Shown here one piece after another: positions 8,312 to 17,231 of a DNA stretch of 64,000 nt. This DNA is from Desnuesiella massiliensis (GTDB lineage: Bacteria > Bacillota > Clostridia > Clostridiales > Clostridiaceae), in the NCBI RefSeq assembly GCF_001403615.1, contig NZ_LN879453.1:186001-250000 (forward strand). The letters are read 5' to 3'. A program made the translations under genes and the position numbers. How positions within the stretch are numbered: position 1 is the stretch's first letter; every line of letters starts with the position of its first letter. The notes below the pieces were generated by a model. It had not been told where the DNA came from. It did no database searches and saw only the letters and a list, made by a program, of their open reading frames with translations.

Positions 8312-9337
8312 ATGAAAAAGAAATTTAGTTTATTTTTAGTTTTTATGTTGACTTTGCTAACATGGGTGGGAGGTATTAATCCTCAGAAGGTTAAAGCTGT
8401 TACTATAGGAGAAGTATTAATAGCTCCAGAAAAAGGGTGGCAGAGATTTGATGATTCGGATAGTAAAATACAGTATATTGGAACAGGATGGGGAGTAGGA
8501 CCTTATGTAGACAAAAAATATAATAACTATTCCACTATTTCTACTGTATTAAATGATAAAATCAAAATTAAATTTGTAGGCACCAAATTAAGACTTATTA
8601 TGTCTACAGCTAATACTAGTTCCAACAACATAGGCATAACTATTGATGGTATTGAGTATGGTAATATTAATACCTATATAAGTCCTGCTACAGCAGTATA
8701 CCAAGCAATGGTATTTGAAAAAACTGGACTCGAAAACAAATTACACACAGTTATATTAACTAATAATCAAAGTGGTTACAACCTTAATTTTGATGCACTT
8801 GATATAGATGATACAGGATACTTAGTTGATCCTTCAACAGTAATAGCAGAATCAATATCTTTAGATAAAACTTCTTTGAATATGCTTGAAGGAACCACAG
8901 AAAAATTAACAGCTACAGTATTACCAGAGAATACAACTAATAAAAAAGTTACATGGACTTCAAGTGATTCAAGTGTGGCGTTTGTAGATGAAAATGGAAA
9001 TGTAGTAGCTATAAAAGAAGGCCAAGCAATAATAACTGCTACTACTACAGATGGTACTAACTTAACTGCAACTTGTAATGTAACTGTAACAAAGCCAGTA
9101 ACTAATTGGGCAAACTTAGAAATAACTATGACTAATGGTCAAATTAAGAAATATAATCTACCCATGGTTGAAGTAGATAAATTTATAAATTGGTATATTC
9201 AAAGAGTTGCAGGAACAGGAAAGCCATTCTATGAATTTGTTAAGACAACAGATATAGCACCATTTATAAAGAAAACAGAGTATATAATCTTTGATAAGAT
9301 TTCAAGCTTTGAGGTTAATGAATATAAAGTACAGTAA
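8312..9337 (+). CDS. secreted protein with Ig-like (BIG2) domain
   Basis: A 341-residue exported protein. The signal peptide covers residues 1-29. An all-beta N-terminal domain (about 30-175) has alternating GTKLRLIM and TGLENKLHTVIL strands, like a carbohydrate-binding jelly roll. A BIG2 Ig-like domain follows (about 180-265; SISLDKTSLNMLEG...VTWTSSDSSVAFVDENG). A unique C-terminal 75 residues contain no known module. ATG 8312 is chosen over 8282 because AGGGGG and the signal peptide fit it. It is the first gene of an operon; the next start is 30 bases downstream. Likely role: surface adhesion or polysaccharide binding (inference). Confidence 0.75.
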   Translation: MKKKFSLFLVFMLTLLTWVGGINPQKVKAVTIGEVLIAPEKGWQRFDDSDSKIQYIGTGWGVGPYVDKKYNNYSTISTVLNDKIKIKFVGTKLRLIMSTANTSSNNIGITIDGIEYGNINTYISPATAVYQAMVFEKTGLENKLHTVILTNNQSGYNLNFDALDIDDTGYLVDPSTVIAESISLDKTSLNMLEGTTEKLTATVLPENTTNKKVTWTSSDSSVAFVDENGNVVAIKEGQAIITATTTDGTNLTATCNVTVTKPVTNWANLEITMTNGQIKKYNLPMVEVDKFINWYIQRVAGTGKPFYEFVKTTDIAPFIKKTEYIIFDKISSFEVNEYKVQ

Positions 9338-9367
9338 GATATTTTACATAAATAAGGAGGAGAAAGA

Positions 9368-10765
9368 ATGAAAAAGAAGCTTAGTATATTTTTTATTTTT
9401 GTGCTGGCTTTGCTAACATGGGTTGGAGGTATTAACCCTCAGGAAGCTAAGGCTGCTACTGTTGGACAAGCGTTAACTGTTCCAGAAGCAGGTTGGAGAA
9501 GGTATGACGATACCGACTCAAATATAACTAGAGGTGGAAATGCAGATACTTATAATTACGGTTATACGGAAACATACGGAATAATCACAAGATTAAATAC
9601 CGCAGGAGCTTACGTAGAATTTAATTTCACAGGTACTAAGTTACGAATAATTGGAACACGTTATTTAGGGTATTGCAAAACCATAAAAATATTAATAGAC
9701 GATGTTCCTTATACATATAGTAACTATGGAGACGAAGTGTGGCGATGTTTATTATTTGAAGTGAATGGATTAGATGATACAGAACATTCTGTAAAAATAA
9801 TCAGAGAAGTTCCATACACTAATAATGAGCAAGTCCATATTGATGCTATAGATATAGATGATAATGGGCAATTGAAGCCGTATAATAAAAATATAGAATC
9901 TATACCAACATCGGAGATATCTCTTAATAAGACATCGTTAGATATGATTACAGGGCAAACAGATACTTTGCTTGCTACAGTACTTCCAGAAAACGCAACT
10001 AATAAAAAAGTTATATGGACTTCAAGTGATCCAAGTGTAGCACTTGTAGACGAGAATGGAAACGTAACAGCTATAAAAGAAGGCCAAGCTGTTGTTACTG
10101 CTAAAGTTGAAGGAACTAATTTAGCTGCAACCTGCAATGTAACAGTTAATCCAATATCTAAAGATGGAACTATAACAGTAGAATCATTACAAAGCAAGTT
10201 AAGAGTAGGTCAAGAATTTACTACTGATATAGTTCTTCATAATGGTATTAACATATGTGCAGAAGATATAAAGATAGATTACAATAAAGACTTATTTGAA
10301 TATGTAGGCTATGACGTTATTAATGGCTTAAGAGTAGTTAAAGAATTAAAGGACAGCAATACTGGAGCTTTAAGATTTATAATTGCTAGTTTAGGAAAAG
10401 ACAATGCAATTAATGGAGACAAGACTATACTTAAATTAAAGTTTAAAGCTAAAGCAGTAGGTACAGGGAAAGTAGATGTTACTAAAGCTCGTATAGCTGA
10501 TAATGGAACTATAGAAAAAGATATCTTAACAGAAAATTGTGGAGAAAAAGAATTTACAGTAACAACATCAGATGTAAATAGAAATGGTGAGTTTACTCTT
10601 TTGGATTTAGGTATTGATGCATGGTATTATGGAGCTAATGCAGAAGATACCGACACTAGTAAATATGATACTGACGTAGTTGTTAATGGTAAGATAGATG
10701 ATGGCGATTTACTAGAAATAGTGGAACAAATGATTAAGAATCCAAACTATCAACCAAATAACTAA
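9368..10765 (+). CDS. secreted Ig-like/cohesin-like/dockerin-like protein
   Basis: A 465-residue exported paralogue of the upstream gene. It has a signal peptide (1-30), the same all-beta domain (about 31-175) and a BIG2 domain (about 180-262). A cohesin-like domain follows (about 266-398; GTITVESLQSKLRVGQEF opening, then the ILKLKFKAKA strand pair). The C-terminal dockerin-like module (402-465) has one good calcium-loop repeat (DVNRNGEFTLLDL) and a degenerate second (NGKIDDGDLLEI). Cohesin and dockerin pair with each other, so the protein could self-assemble or link partners on the surface. RBS AAGGAGG; terminator follows. Confidence 0.8.
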   Translation: MKKKLSIFFIFVLALLTWVGGINPQEAKAATVGQALTVPEAGWRRYDDTDSNITRGGNADTYNYGYTETYGIITRLNTAGAYVEFNFTGTKLRIIGTRYLGYCKTIKILIDDVPYTYSNYGDEVWRCLLFEVNGLDDTEHSVKIIREVPYTNNEQVHIDAIDIDDNGQLKPYNKNIESIPTSEISLNKTSLDMITGQTDTLLATVLPENATNKKVIWTSSDPSVALVDENGNVTAIKEGQAVVTAKVEGTNLAATCNVTVNPISKDGTITVESLQSKLRVGQEFTTDIVLHNGINICAEDIKIDYNKDLFEYVGYDVINGLRVVKELKDSNTGALRFIIASLGKDNAINGDKTILKLKFKAKAVGTGKVDVTKARIADNGTIEKDILTENCGEKEFTVTTSDVNRNGEFTLLDLGIDAWYYGANAEDTDTSKYDTDVVVNGKIDDGDLLEIVEQMIKNPNYQPNN

Positions 10766-10785
10766 ATAAAATATTAAATAAATCA

Positions 10786-10818
10786 AGGCACTTAGAGAAA
10801 TCTAGGTGCTTTTTATAT
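10786..10818 (+). terminator. rho-independent terminator
   Basis: GCACTTAG pairs with CTAGGTGC (one G-T pair), followed by TTTTTAT; it closes the secreted-protein operon. Confidence 0.75.
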
Positions 10819-10839
10819 AAAATCAAGAAAAGAGTAAAA

Positions 10840-12721
10840 GGGGCTGTTGCACAACTAACTAAATAGTTAGCTGTGTAGCAGCCCTGTTTTATTTCAGATA
10901 TAGAAAATGCGGGGCTCGAAAGCCCCGCAAATGTTGTATAATTATAGTATGCGAAAACCAAATTATCAACATAAAAATTATACTTCATCAAATGGATATT
11001 ATCAACTGGTTCTTCCATTTGATTTTGAAATGTTGATACCTGAGGATGATTCAGTCCGCCTGCTTAGCCAAATATTGGAGGGATTAAATTACGAAAAATT
11101 ATACAAGGCGTACTCTTCCGTTGGAAGAAAACCGGCAGTGGAACCTAAAATCCTATTTAAGGTATTAACATATGCTTATTCAAACAACATATATTCGAGT
11201 AGAAAGATTGAAACAGCATGCAGAAGGGATATTAACTTCATGTGGTTACTTCAAGGCGCGAAAGCACCGGATCACGCTACAATTGCTAGGTTTAGAAAAG
11301 AATATTTATCAGAAGCAGTGGAAGACTTGTTTTATCAGCTAGTTCAATATCTTCATAGTATAGGAGAAATCAATTTTGAGAATCTTTTTGTAGATGGAAC
11401 GAAAATTGAAGCAAATGCTAATCGCTACACTTTTGTATGGAAAAAAGTTGTTAATAAAAATGAAAGCAAGATGTTTGAGAAGATACAGTCTTGCATTGAA
11501 GCTGTTAACTTAAGCTTTATGACAAACTTTGCTGTCGCAAAGGATAACACTGCTCAGGATATTAAGAAAGTACTTGACTTTATTAATCAAAAGATAAATG
11601 AAGAAAATATAGAGCTAGTTCATGGTATTGGTAAGCGCAAATCAAAGCTTCAGAAATTCAAAGAGGAGCTAGAATGTTACTATGAGCGTCAAGAGAAATA
11701 CAACATGCATAATGGGATATTCAATGGAAGAAATAGTTATTCGAAGACTGACCATGATGCAACTTTTATGCACATGAAAGATGATCATATGCGCAACTCA
11801 CAGCTAAAACCAGGTTATAATGATCAAATAGGAGTAGAAAGTGAATATGTAACTGGTGTTGGTATATTTCAGGATAGAGCTGATATTACTACACTAATAC
11901 CATTTCTAGATGATATGAAATCAAACTTAGGAGTTAAATATAAAAATATAATTGCTGATTCTGGTTATGAAAGTGAAGAGAATTATATTTACCTAGAAAA
12001 TCAAGGGCAAAAATACTACATAAAACCTCAGACCTATGAAAAGTGGAAGAAGAAAAGCTTTAAGAAGGATATTAGCAAGCGTGAAAATATGACCTATAAC
12101 GAAGAAAAAGATGAGTATACCTGCCATAATGGGAAGCATTTGAAAAAGATAGGTATAGCCCATAGAACTTCAGCTACTGGCTATAGTTCAGAGACAACTG
12201 TTTATGAATGTGAAGATTGCAGTAACTGCCAGTTTAAAGCAAAATGTACAAAAGCACGAGGAAATAGGAAAATGCAGGTATCTAAAACATTTGTAGCAAA
12301 GCGTCAGATATCCCTTGAAAACATAACATCCTCAGAGGGTATTATGTTAAGGATAAACCGTTCAATTCAAGTAGAAGGAGCTTTTGGAGTACTAAAAAAT
12401 GACTACCAATTCAATCGTTTCTTAACACGTGGCAAAAATGGTGTTAAAAATGAGTTCCTTCTTCTTTGTTTTGGTTTCAATATAAATAAATTGCATTCAA
12501 AAATACAAAATGATAGGTGCAAAAAACATCTTCATGAAGCAAAAATAGCCTAAGAGTAAGACAAAATTTCTCAAAAAAGTGTTAGGCTTATTTAAGTGCG
12601 TCAAAAAATCAAGAATTCATGAAAACTTGGAGTAATGGCCCTGTTTTTATAATCGATTTTTATCTGAATACAAAAAAGGAGTGGAGCAAACTACTTTTTA
12701 AAGTAGTTTTGCGACACTCCC
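10840..12721 (+). mobile_element. IS1182-family element, copy 1
   Basis: A 1.88 kb insertion sequence with imperfect terminal inverted repeats, GGGGCTGTTGCAC at the left and GGGAGTGTCGCAA (reverse complement) at the right. Both ends fold into long hairpins followed by T runs, suited to stopping read-through from outside. The flanks are AGTAAAA on the left and TTTACT on the right, a palindrome when joined, with no clear direct duplication. It is almost identical to copy 2 (20041-21928), which lies in the opposite orientation. Confidence 0.9.
10949..12553 (+). CDS. IS1182-family transposase
   Basis: A 534-residue DDE-type transposase. It has the N-terminal helical domain (LIPEDDSVRLLSQ), a first Asp block (FVDGTKIEANANRYTFVWKK), a TDHDATFMHMKD core and YNxQ motif, the ADSGYESEEN block, and a C-terminal zinc-knuckle-like CEDCSNCQFKAKC. 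I place the start at ATG 10949, directly after a TATAAT box, rather than at 10907, where the frame runs through a hairpin. One difference from copy 2 changes the conserved YNVQ to YNDQ, which may impair activity. Confidence 0.9.
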   Translation: MRKPNYQHKNYTSSNGYYQLVLPFDFEMLIPEDDSVRLLSQILEGLNYEKLYKAYSSVGRKPAVEPKILFKVLTYAYSNNIYSSRKIETACRRDINFMWLLQGAKAPDHATIARFRKEYLSEAVEDLFYQLVQYLHSIGEINFENLFVDGTKIEANANRYTFVWKKVVNKNESKMFEKIQSCIEAVNLSFMTNFAVAKDNTAQDIKKVLDFINQKINEENIELVHGIGKRKSKLQKFKEELECYYERQEKYNMHNGIFNGRNSYSKTDHDATFMHMKDDHMRNSQLKPGYNDQIGVESEYVTGVGIFQDRADITTLIPFLDDMKSNLGVKYKNIIADSGYESEENYIYLENQGQKYYIKPQTYEKWKKKSFKKDISKRENMTYNEEKDEYTCHNGKHLKKIGIAHRTSATGYSSETTVYECEDCSNCQFKAKCTKARGNRKMQVSKTFVAKRQISLENITSSEGIMLRINRSIQVEGAFGVLKNDYQFNRFLTRGKNGVKNEFLLLCFGFNINKLHSKIQNDRCKKHLHEAKIA

Positions 12722-12815
12722 TTTACTTTTTAAATTATAGATTTTTCGTAGAATAGCGGAGAAAAAGCCACCCTAATTGTGAATTGTGAAATGTAAAATG
12801 TGAATTAAAAAATGC
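12722..12815. repeat. dispersed intergenic repeat (ATTTTTCG...GGAGAAAAA type)
   Basis: TTTTTCG, a short variable part, CGGAGAAAAA, then AATTGTGAATTGTG-type sequence. Related copies abut the other IS1182 element (21929-22011) and lie at 40069-40275. All are in the same orientation. Confidence 0.55.
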
Positions 12816-12826
12816 TCTGCACTTTT

Positions 12827-13720
12827 TTAAACTCCTTGTAGTCCAAAATCAGGTACAAACTCCTTAGAGGAAGTTCCAGAATCTTGTATAAAACCCTTTG
12901 TTACTCCAAGTGATAAGGCATAATCTATTAAGGCATCGTAATGCTTAGGGTTTAAAGTTTTATTGATTTCAGCATAATCCTTTGCTTTATTTAAAGGGGT
13001 ATACTGATTCATTATGCTTATATAAACTTTGTCACCATAGGTGTTATATATATAGTCTATAACCTTTTTTGAATCAAAGAGAAGACCAGGCAGCATCAAA
13101 TGGCGGATGATAACTCCTTTTGTTATCAAACCCTCTTTATCAAAGCTTGATTCACCTACCTGCTTATACATCTCTTCTATGGCTAAAATAGCCTTTTCAA
13201 AATAGTTATTAACCTTAGAGTATTTTAGGGCATATCTATCATCGAAATATTTTAAATCGGGTACATATATATCTATTAAACCCTGAAGGCTTTTAATGGT
13301 GTCTAGGTTTTCGTAAGAATTAGTATTATAGATTACTGGTATATTCAATCCCTCTTCCTTAGCTAATAAAAGTGCAGCTTTAATCTGGGGAGCATAATGA
13401 GTAGGGGTAACCAAGTTTATGTTATGAGCTCCTTTAGCTTTAAGTTCTAAAAATATTTCACTTAATCTTTCTATAGTAATTTCTTTTCCCACATCTTCTT
13501 GACTTATACAATGATTTTGGCAAAAGACGCATCTTAAATTGCAAGAAGAAAAAAATACAGTTCCTGATCCCTTAGTGCCGGAAATACAAGGCTCTTCCCA
13601 AGCATGAAGCTCAGCTCTAGCCACTTTAGGATATAGGCCAGCTCTGCAAAAACCAACGGAATTATTTGTCCTATCAATTTGGCAGTTTCTAGGGCATAAT
13701 GTACAACTTTTTAAGTCCAA
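12827..13720 (-). CDS. PflX-like radical SAM protein
   Basis: A 297-residue radical S-adenosylmethionine protein resembling pyruvate formate-lyase activating enzymes (PflX/COG1313 group). It has an N-terminal CTLCPRNCQID cysteine block, then the radical-SAM signature CNLRCVFCQNH (CxxxCxxC) for the [4Fe-4S]-SAM site. The start I prefer is TTG at 13720, with GAGGTGG five bases upstream. The in-frame ATG at 13756 has no ribosome binding site and sits right behind a TATAAT. No formate lyase is adjacent, so the substrate is unknown. Confidence 0.8.
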   Translation of the reverse strand: MDLKSCTLCPRNCQIDRTNNSVGFCRAGLYPKVARAELHAWEEPCISGTKGSGTVFFSSCNLRCVFCQNHCISQEDVGKEITIERLSEIFLELKAKGAHNINLVTPTHYAPQIKAALLLAKEEGLNIPVIYNTNSYENLDTIKSLQGLIDIYVPDLKYFDDRYALKYSKVNNYFEKAILAIEEMYKQVGESSFDKEGLITKGVIIRHLMLPGLLFDSKKVIDYIYNTYGDKVYISIMNQYTPLNKAKDYAEINKTLNPKHYDALIDYALSLGVTKGFIQDSGTSSKEFVPDFGLQGV

Positions 13721-13770
13721 TTTTTCCACCTCATTTGTTTCCCTATATGAATGCATATGTTTATATTATA

Positions 13771-14820
13771 CTACTTAAAATTCTTATAGTAAAAGTAAAT
13801 GCATTGACCTAGAAAAACTAGGCTCACAGCACCGAAAGCAGGGTATAATACAGAAATCAAAGTAGAAAAACCAATTTGAGATATTGGTATCGCAATAGCT
13901 AATATAATTAGCATAGATTTTCTAAAGCTTAAATTAAAAGACTGCTTCATAGTCTGGCTGATACTATAAATATTTGAAACTTCCGTAGAAAACATTTCTA
14001 GCCATATAACAGCTAGTAGTGCTATTTGAATGGAAGCTCCGAATCTGTTGGCTATATATAAAAGTGGTATTTCATAAAGGGTTATATAAGGCTTATTAAG
14101 TAATAGCATAGCATTTATAAATACACATAATATAGTCAGCCCTAAGGAGCCTAAGGCTATTCCTTTTTTTAATATGTTCTCATCTTTTATTTCACTGCTT
14201 AAAGGGACAAGTACACCACTACAGCAAAGGATGTTAAAGCCTGCATATAAAAGGGCAGATAATAACCAATACTTTTTATCCGAGGGTATATTTGAAAGAT
14301 AAGAAATTGTGATACTATCATTATAGAAAAAAACATATAACATAAAAATTATAAGTAGAGTTATGATTAAGCAGGGAACAATAAAGGAGTTTATACCTAT
14401 TAGCCCTTCTGTTTCTTTCATAAGAGTAAGAATAGAAAAACATACCATGATTATGATTCCTACCCATATGGATACGCCAAAATATTGCTTAAGCAAAGCA
14501 CCACTAGCGGCTAATATTATGGCGGAGCTGCTTACTAAAAAGAAACCAGTTATAAAGTCTATAAGTACACCAAGAAAGCCAGGACTTACTAGAGTTATTA
14601 GCTCGTTATAAGATTTTAAATTATATTTTATGCTTATCTTTGATATTATGGAGCCAGCATATATGTAGATTCCACCACAAATTATTATGCCTATAAAGCT
14701 CTTAAAACCATATAGGGTAAAAAATTGTGTAATTTCTCTTCCCGAGGCAAGTCCTGCACCTACAATGGTTCCAATAAATACTGCTGCTACCTTCAAAATG
14801 CTTAGGAAATTTTTCTTCAA
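13771..14820 (-). CDS. YkvI-family membrane transporter
   Basis: A 349-residue integral membrane protein with about ten hydrophobic segments. The first bears FIGTIVGAGLASGREITQFF, characteristic of the YkvI branch of the amino-acid/cation permease (LeuT-fold) group. The substrate is unknown. TTG 14820 is used because GAGGTGG lies five bases before it; the GTG at 14829 would be inside that site. It lies 50 bases upstream of the PflX-like gene on the same strand and is probably co-transcribed. Confidence 0.75.
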   Translation of the reverse strand: MKKNFLSILKVAAVFIGTIVGAGLASGREITQFFTLYGFKSFIGIIICGGIYIYAGSIISKISIKYNLKSYNELITLVSPGFLGVLIDFITGFFLVSSSAIILAASGALLKQYFGVSIWVGIIIMVCFSILTLMKETEGLIGINSFIVPCLIITLLIIFMLYVFFYNDSITISYLSNIPSDKKYWLLSALLYAGFNILCCSGVLVPLSSEIKDENILKKGIALGSLGLTILCVFINAMLLLNKPYITLYEIPLLYIANRFGASIQIALLAVIWLEMFSTEVSNIYSISQTMKQSFNLSFRKSMLIILAIAIPISQIGFSTLISVLYPAFGAVSLVFLGQCIYFYYKNFK

Positions 14821-15012
14821 TATTACCACCTCTGTATTTAATTCTCAATTTAAAATTCACAATTTAAGAGAAAGTATTTTACTAACATCGTGAATTATTA
14901 AAATTACTATTATATTTATATAGAGTTTTGCTTATAAAAATGAGTTTTATTTTGAAAAATGGGCAAAATAAAAGAAATTATATATTTCTACATACTTAAA
15001 GAGGTGATGAAT

Positions 15013-16146
15013 TTGAGAAAGAAGTTTTCTTATATTGCCCTACTATTAACTTTTATTTTGTTATGTTCCTGTTCTCAAAAAAAGCAGCCTAAGGAAGAAG
15101 GTAAGGAAAAGGCAGCGGCAGAGAGCTTTAATAGTAAAATAGCCATAAATTTAATAAATAGCTATATGATATATTTGATGAACGATGACATGGAAAATGC
15201 CAAAAAACTATATAGCAAAGAACTTAGTGAAAAAAATGTAGAGATAATGGGTAGTGAATTAAAAGTAGAAGGCTATAAGTTAGATGATGTAAATGAGGTG
15301 GGAAGCTCTGCATTAATTAAGGTGAGAGTAGCTAGAAGCGTCAGGGAAAGACCCACAGGAGTATTAGATATCTATACTATAAAGATAGTTAAAGAAGATG
15401 GAGATTATAAAATTAAAGAAATTAGCTCTATGAATGAAAAGGAAGGCTTTGAACAGGATTTTGCTATTAGAATGAGACAAAAAAATAATGTAAAAACTTA
15501 TTTAATTTTAGATATGGACGGAATACCTCAATATGCTTTCCCTAAAAATGATAAGGTAAATGTAAGTAAAATAAAAGTTCCTAAAAAAGAATATGGCAAT
15601 ATTACCTTTTCTTATAGTGGAGATAAATTAGCTATATGTACCTATGATAAAAATTCTTTTATTGGTGTAGTGAAGATTGATGAAAGCTTAGCTGTGCAAG
15701 GTGGCGCTACAGGAGGAGAACAAGGAGGTGGAGCTGGAGCTGGAGGTGGAGGAGAAGGCAAACAGGGAGGTCAACAAAATGTGACCCCAGGGTCAAAAAG
15801 CAAGGAGATGCCAATAGGAAAAGAATTGGTATCCCTGGATTTGCTTAGAGATTGTAAGGTTCAGTATACAAGTTTCTCTTTAGATGAAAAATTTATAATG
15901 GCGCAATACAAAAAGGAAAATATAGGCTATGGTATGAGAATATATAATGTGGATAGTGGTGAGACAATTCCAATTTCCATAGAGGAACAATTTCCTATAG
16001 AAAAATTCGATACCATATTTTATTCTTATGATACGGATGTAATAAATTTTGATGTGAGGGAGAAAAAGGGAGCCACCAAGGAGGATATGGAGAAGGTAGG
16101 AAGATGGCAAATAAATTTTAAAGAGTTTAAGCTAAAGAAGCTATGA
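15013..16146 (+). CDS. lipoprotein with Gly-rich linker, unknown function
   Basis: A 377-residue lipoprotein. The N-terminus is a type II signal peptide with lipobox LLCSC. An NTF2-like alpha/beta region (about 35-150; AINLINSYMIYLMNDDMENA) is followed by a beta region with an ITFSYSGDKLAICTYDKN repeat reminiscent of a TolB-type propeller blade, a Gly/Gln-rich linker (about 230-255) and a second beta region. TTG 15013 is supported by GAGGTG six bases upstream; the frame extends to 14959 without a ribosome binding site. Function not recognised. Confidence 0.7.
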   Translation: MRKKFSYIALLLTFILLCSCSQKKQPKEEGKEKAAAESFNSKIAINLINSYMIYLMNDDMENAKKLYSKELSEKNVEIMGSELKVEGYKLDDVNEVGSSALIKVRVARSVRERPTGVLDIYTIKIVKEDGDYKIKEISSMNEKEGFEQDFAIRMRQKNNVKTYLILDMDGIPQYAFPKNDKVNVSKIKVPKKEYGNITFSYSGDKLAICTYDKNSFIGVVKIDESLAVQGGATGGEQGGGAGAGGGGEGKQGGQQNVTPGSKSKEMPIGKELVSLDLLRDCKVQYTSFSLDEKFIMAQYKKENIGYGMRIYNVDSGETIPISIEEQFPIEKFDTIFYSYDTDVINFDVREKKGATKEDMEKVGRWQINFKEFKLKKL

Positions 16147-16210
16147 TATAATATATATAAATTAGTTGTTTTTTGAGGATATATTATATAATTAAAGAAA
16201 GGAAAGAAGT

Positions 16211-17149
16211 ATGCAAAAGATGTGGGGAGATAAGAGATATCATAGCTTAAATTATTTCCTAAGAAATAAATTTGGTGAAAAAATTTTCAAAATATCCTTA
16301 GATGCAGGGTTTTCTTGTCCCAATAGAGATGGCACTATAAGCAAAGGCGGATGTATTTTTTGCAGTGAAAGGGGATCAGGAGACTTTGCAGGGGATAGAA
16401 ATTTTTGTATAGGAGATCAATTTGCTGAGATCAAGGCGATGATGAATAAGAAGTGGAAGGAAGGTAAGTATATAGCTTATTTTCAGGCTTATACTAATAC
16501 CTATGCTTCTTTAGAGATTTTGAGGGAGAAATATGACGAAGCCTTAAAAGAAGAAGGTGTAGTAGCCTTAGCTATTGCAACTAGACCTGACTGTTTAGAT
16601 CCCAATGTACTAGATTTATTAGAGGAATATAGCAAGAAGGTATATTTGTGGGTGGAACTTGGGCTGCAAACTTCAAAGGATAAAACTGCAAAATTAATAA
16701 ATAGGGGTTATAACTTAGAAATTTTTGAAGAAGCTATCAGAAATCTTAGAGCTAGAAATATAGATGTAGTAGTACATACAATTTTTGGGCTGCCAGAAGA
16801 GTCAAAAGAAGATATGCTAAATACGGTTAGATATATTTCAAAGCTAGATATTCAAGGGGTTAAATTTCATTTATTACATTTGATGAAGGGCACACCCTTA
16901 GTAAAGCTTTATGAGCAAGGCAGGTTAAGCTTTTTAGAGCAAGAAGAGTATATTGAGTTAATATGCAAAGCTATTTCCATATTACCACAACAGGCTGTTA
17001 TACATAGGCTTACTGGAGATGCGCCAAGACAGTTGCTTATTGGGCCTATGTGGAGCTTGAAGAAATGGGAAATATTAAATGCTATAGATAGCTATCTTCA
17101 GGATAATGACATATATCAGGGTTTGTACTTTTCTACAAATACAGATTAA
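16211..17149 (+). CDS. TIGR01212-family radical SAM protein (YtqA-like)
   Basis: A 312-residue radical SAM protein. The cysteines occur as CPNRDGTISKGGCIFC, the widely spaced arrangement of the TIGR01212/COG1242 family. FQAYTNTYA, ELGLQT and FGLPEE further mark the TIM-barrel strands of the Elp3-like group. The precise reaction is not established to me. RBS AAAGGAAAG. It is transcribed towards the ABC ATPase gene 82 bases downstream, which has its own structured leader. Confidence 0.85.
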   Translation: MQKMWGDKRYHSLNYFLRNKFGEKIFKISLDAGFSCPNRDGTISKGGCIFCSERGSGDFAGDRNFCIGDQFAEIKAMMNKKWKEGKYIAYFQAYTNTYASLEILREKYDEALKEEGVVALAIATRPDCLDPNVLDLLEEYSKKVYLWVELGLQTSKDKTAKLINRGYNLEIFEEAIRNLRARNIDVVVHTIFGLPEESKEDMLNTVRYISKLDIQGVKFHLLHLMKGTPLVKLYEQGRLSFLEQEEYIELICKAISILPQQAVIHRLTGDAPRQLLIGPMWSLKKWEILNAIDSYLQDNDIYQGLYFSTNTD

Positions 17150-17180
17150 TAGATTTGTCAGTTTTACGAATAGATAAATG

Positions 17181-17224
17181 CCCTCCAAAAGTATAAAATA
17201 TAATTATAATAAATATTTGGAGGG
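17181..17224 (+). promoter_or_regulatory. inverted repeat that covers the ABC ATPase ribosome binding site
   Basis: CCCTCCAAA (17181-17189) and TTTGGAGGG (17216-17224) are a perfect 9-bp inverted repeat with a 26-base AT loop. The 3' arm is the Shine-Dalgarno sequence of the gene starting at 17232. If transcribed from upstream, the hairpin would hide it. A TATAAT lies in the loop, so a promoter there would make an mRNA free of the hairpin. Confidence 0.45.
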
Positions 17225-17231
17225 AATTAGA

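Noticed and set aside
14687..14893. Plus-strand frame over the 5' end of the YkvI gene
   Set aside because: It mirrors the membrane segments of the permease, has no ribosome binding site, and ends in intergenic DNA.
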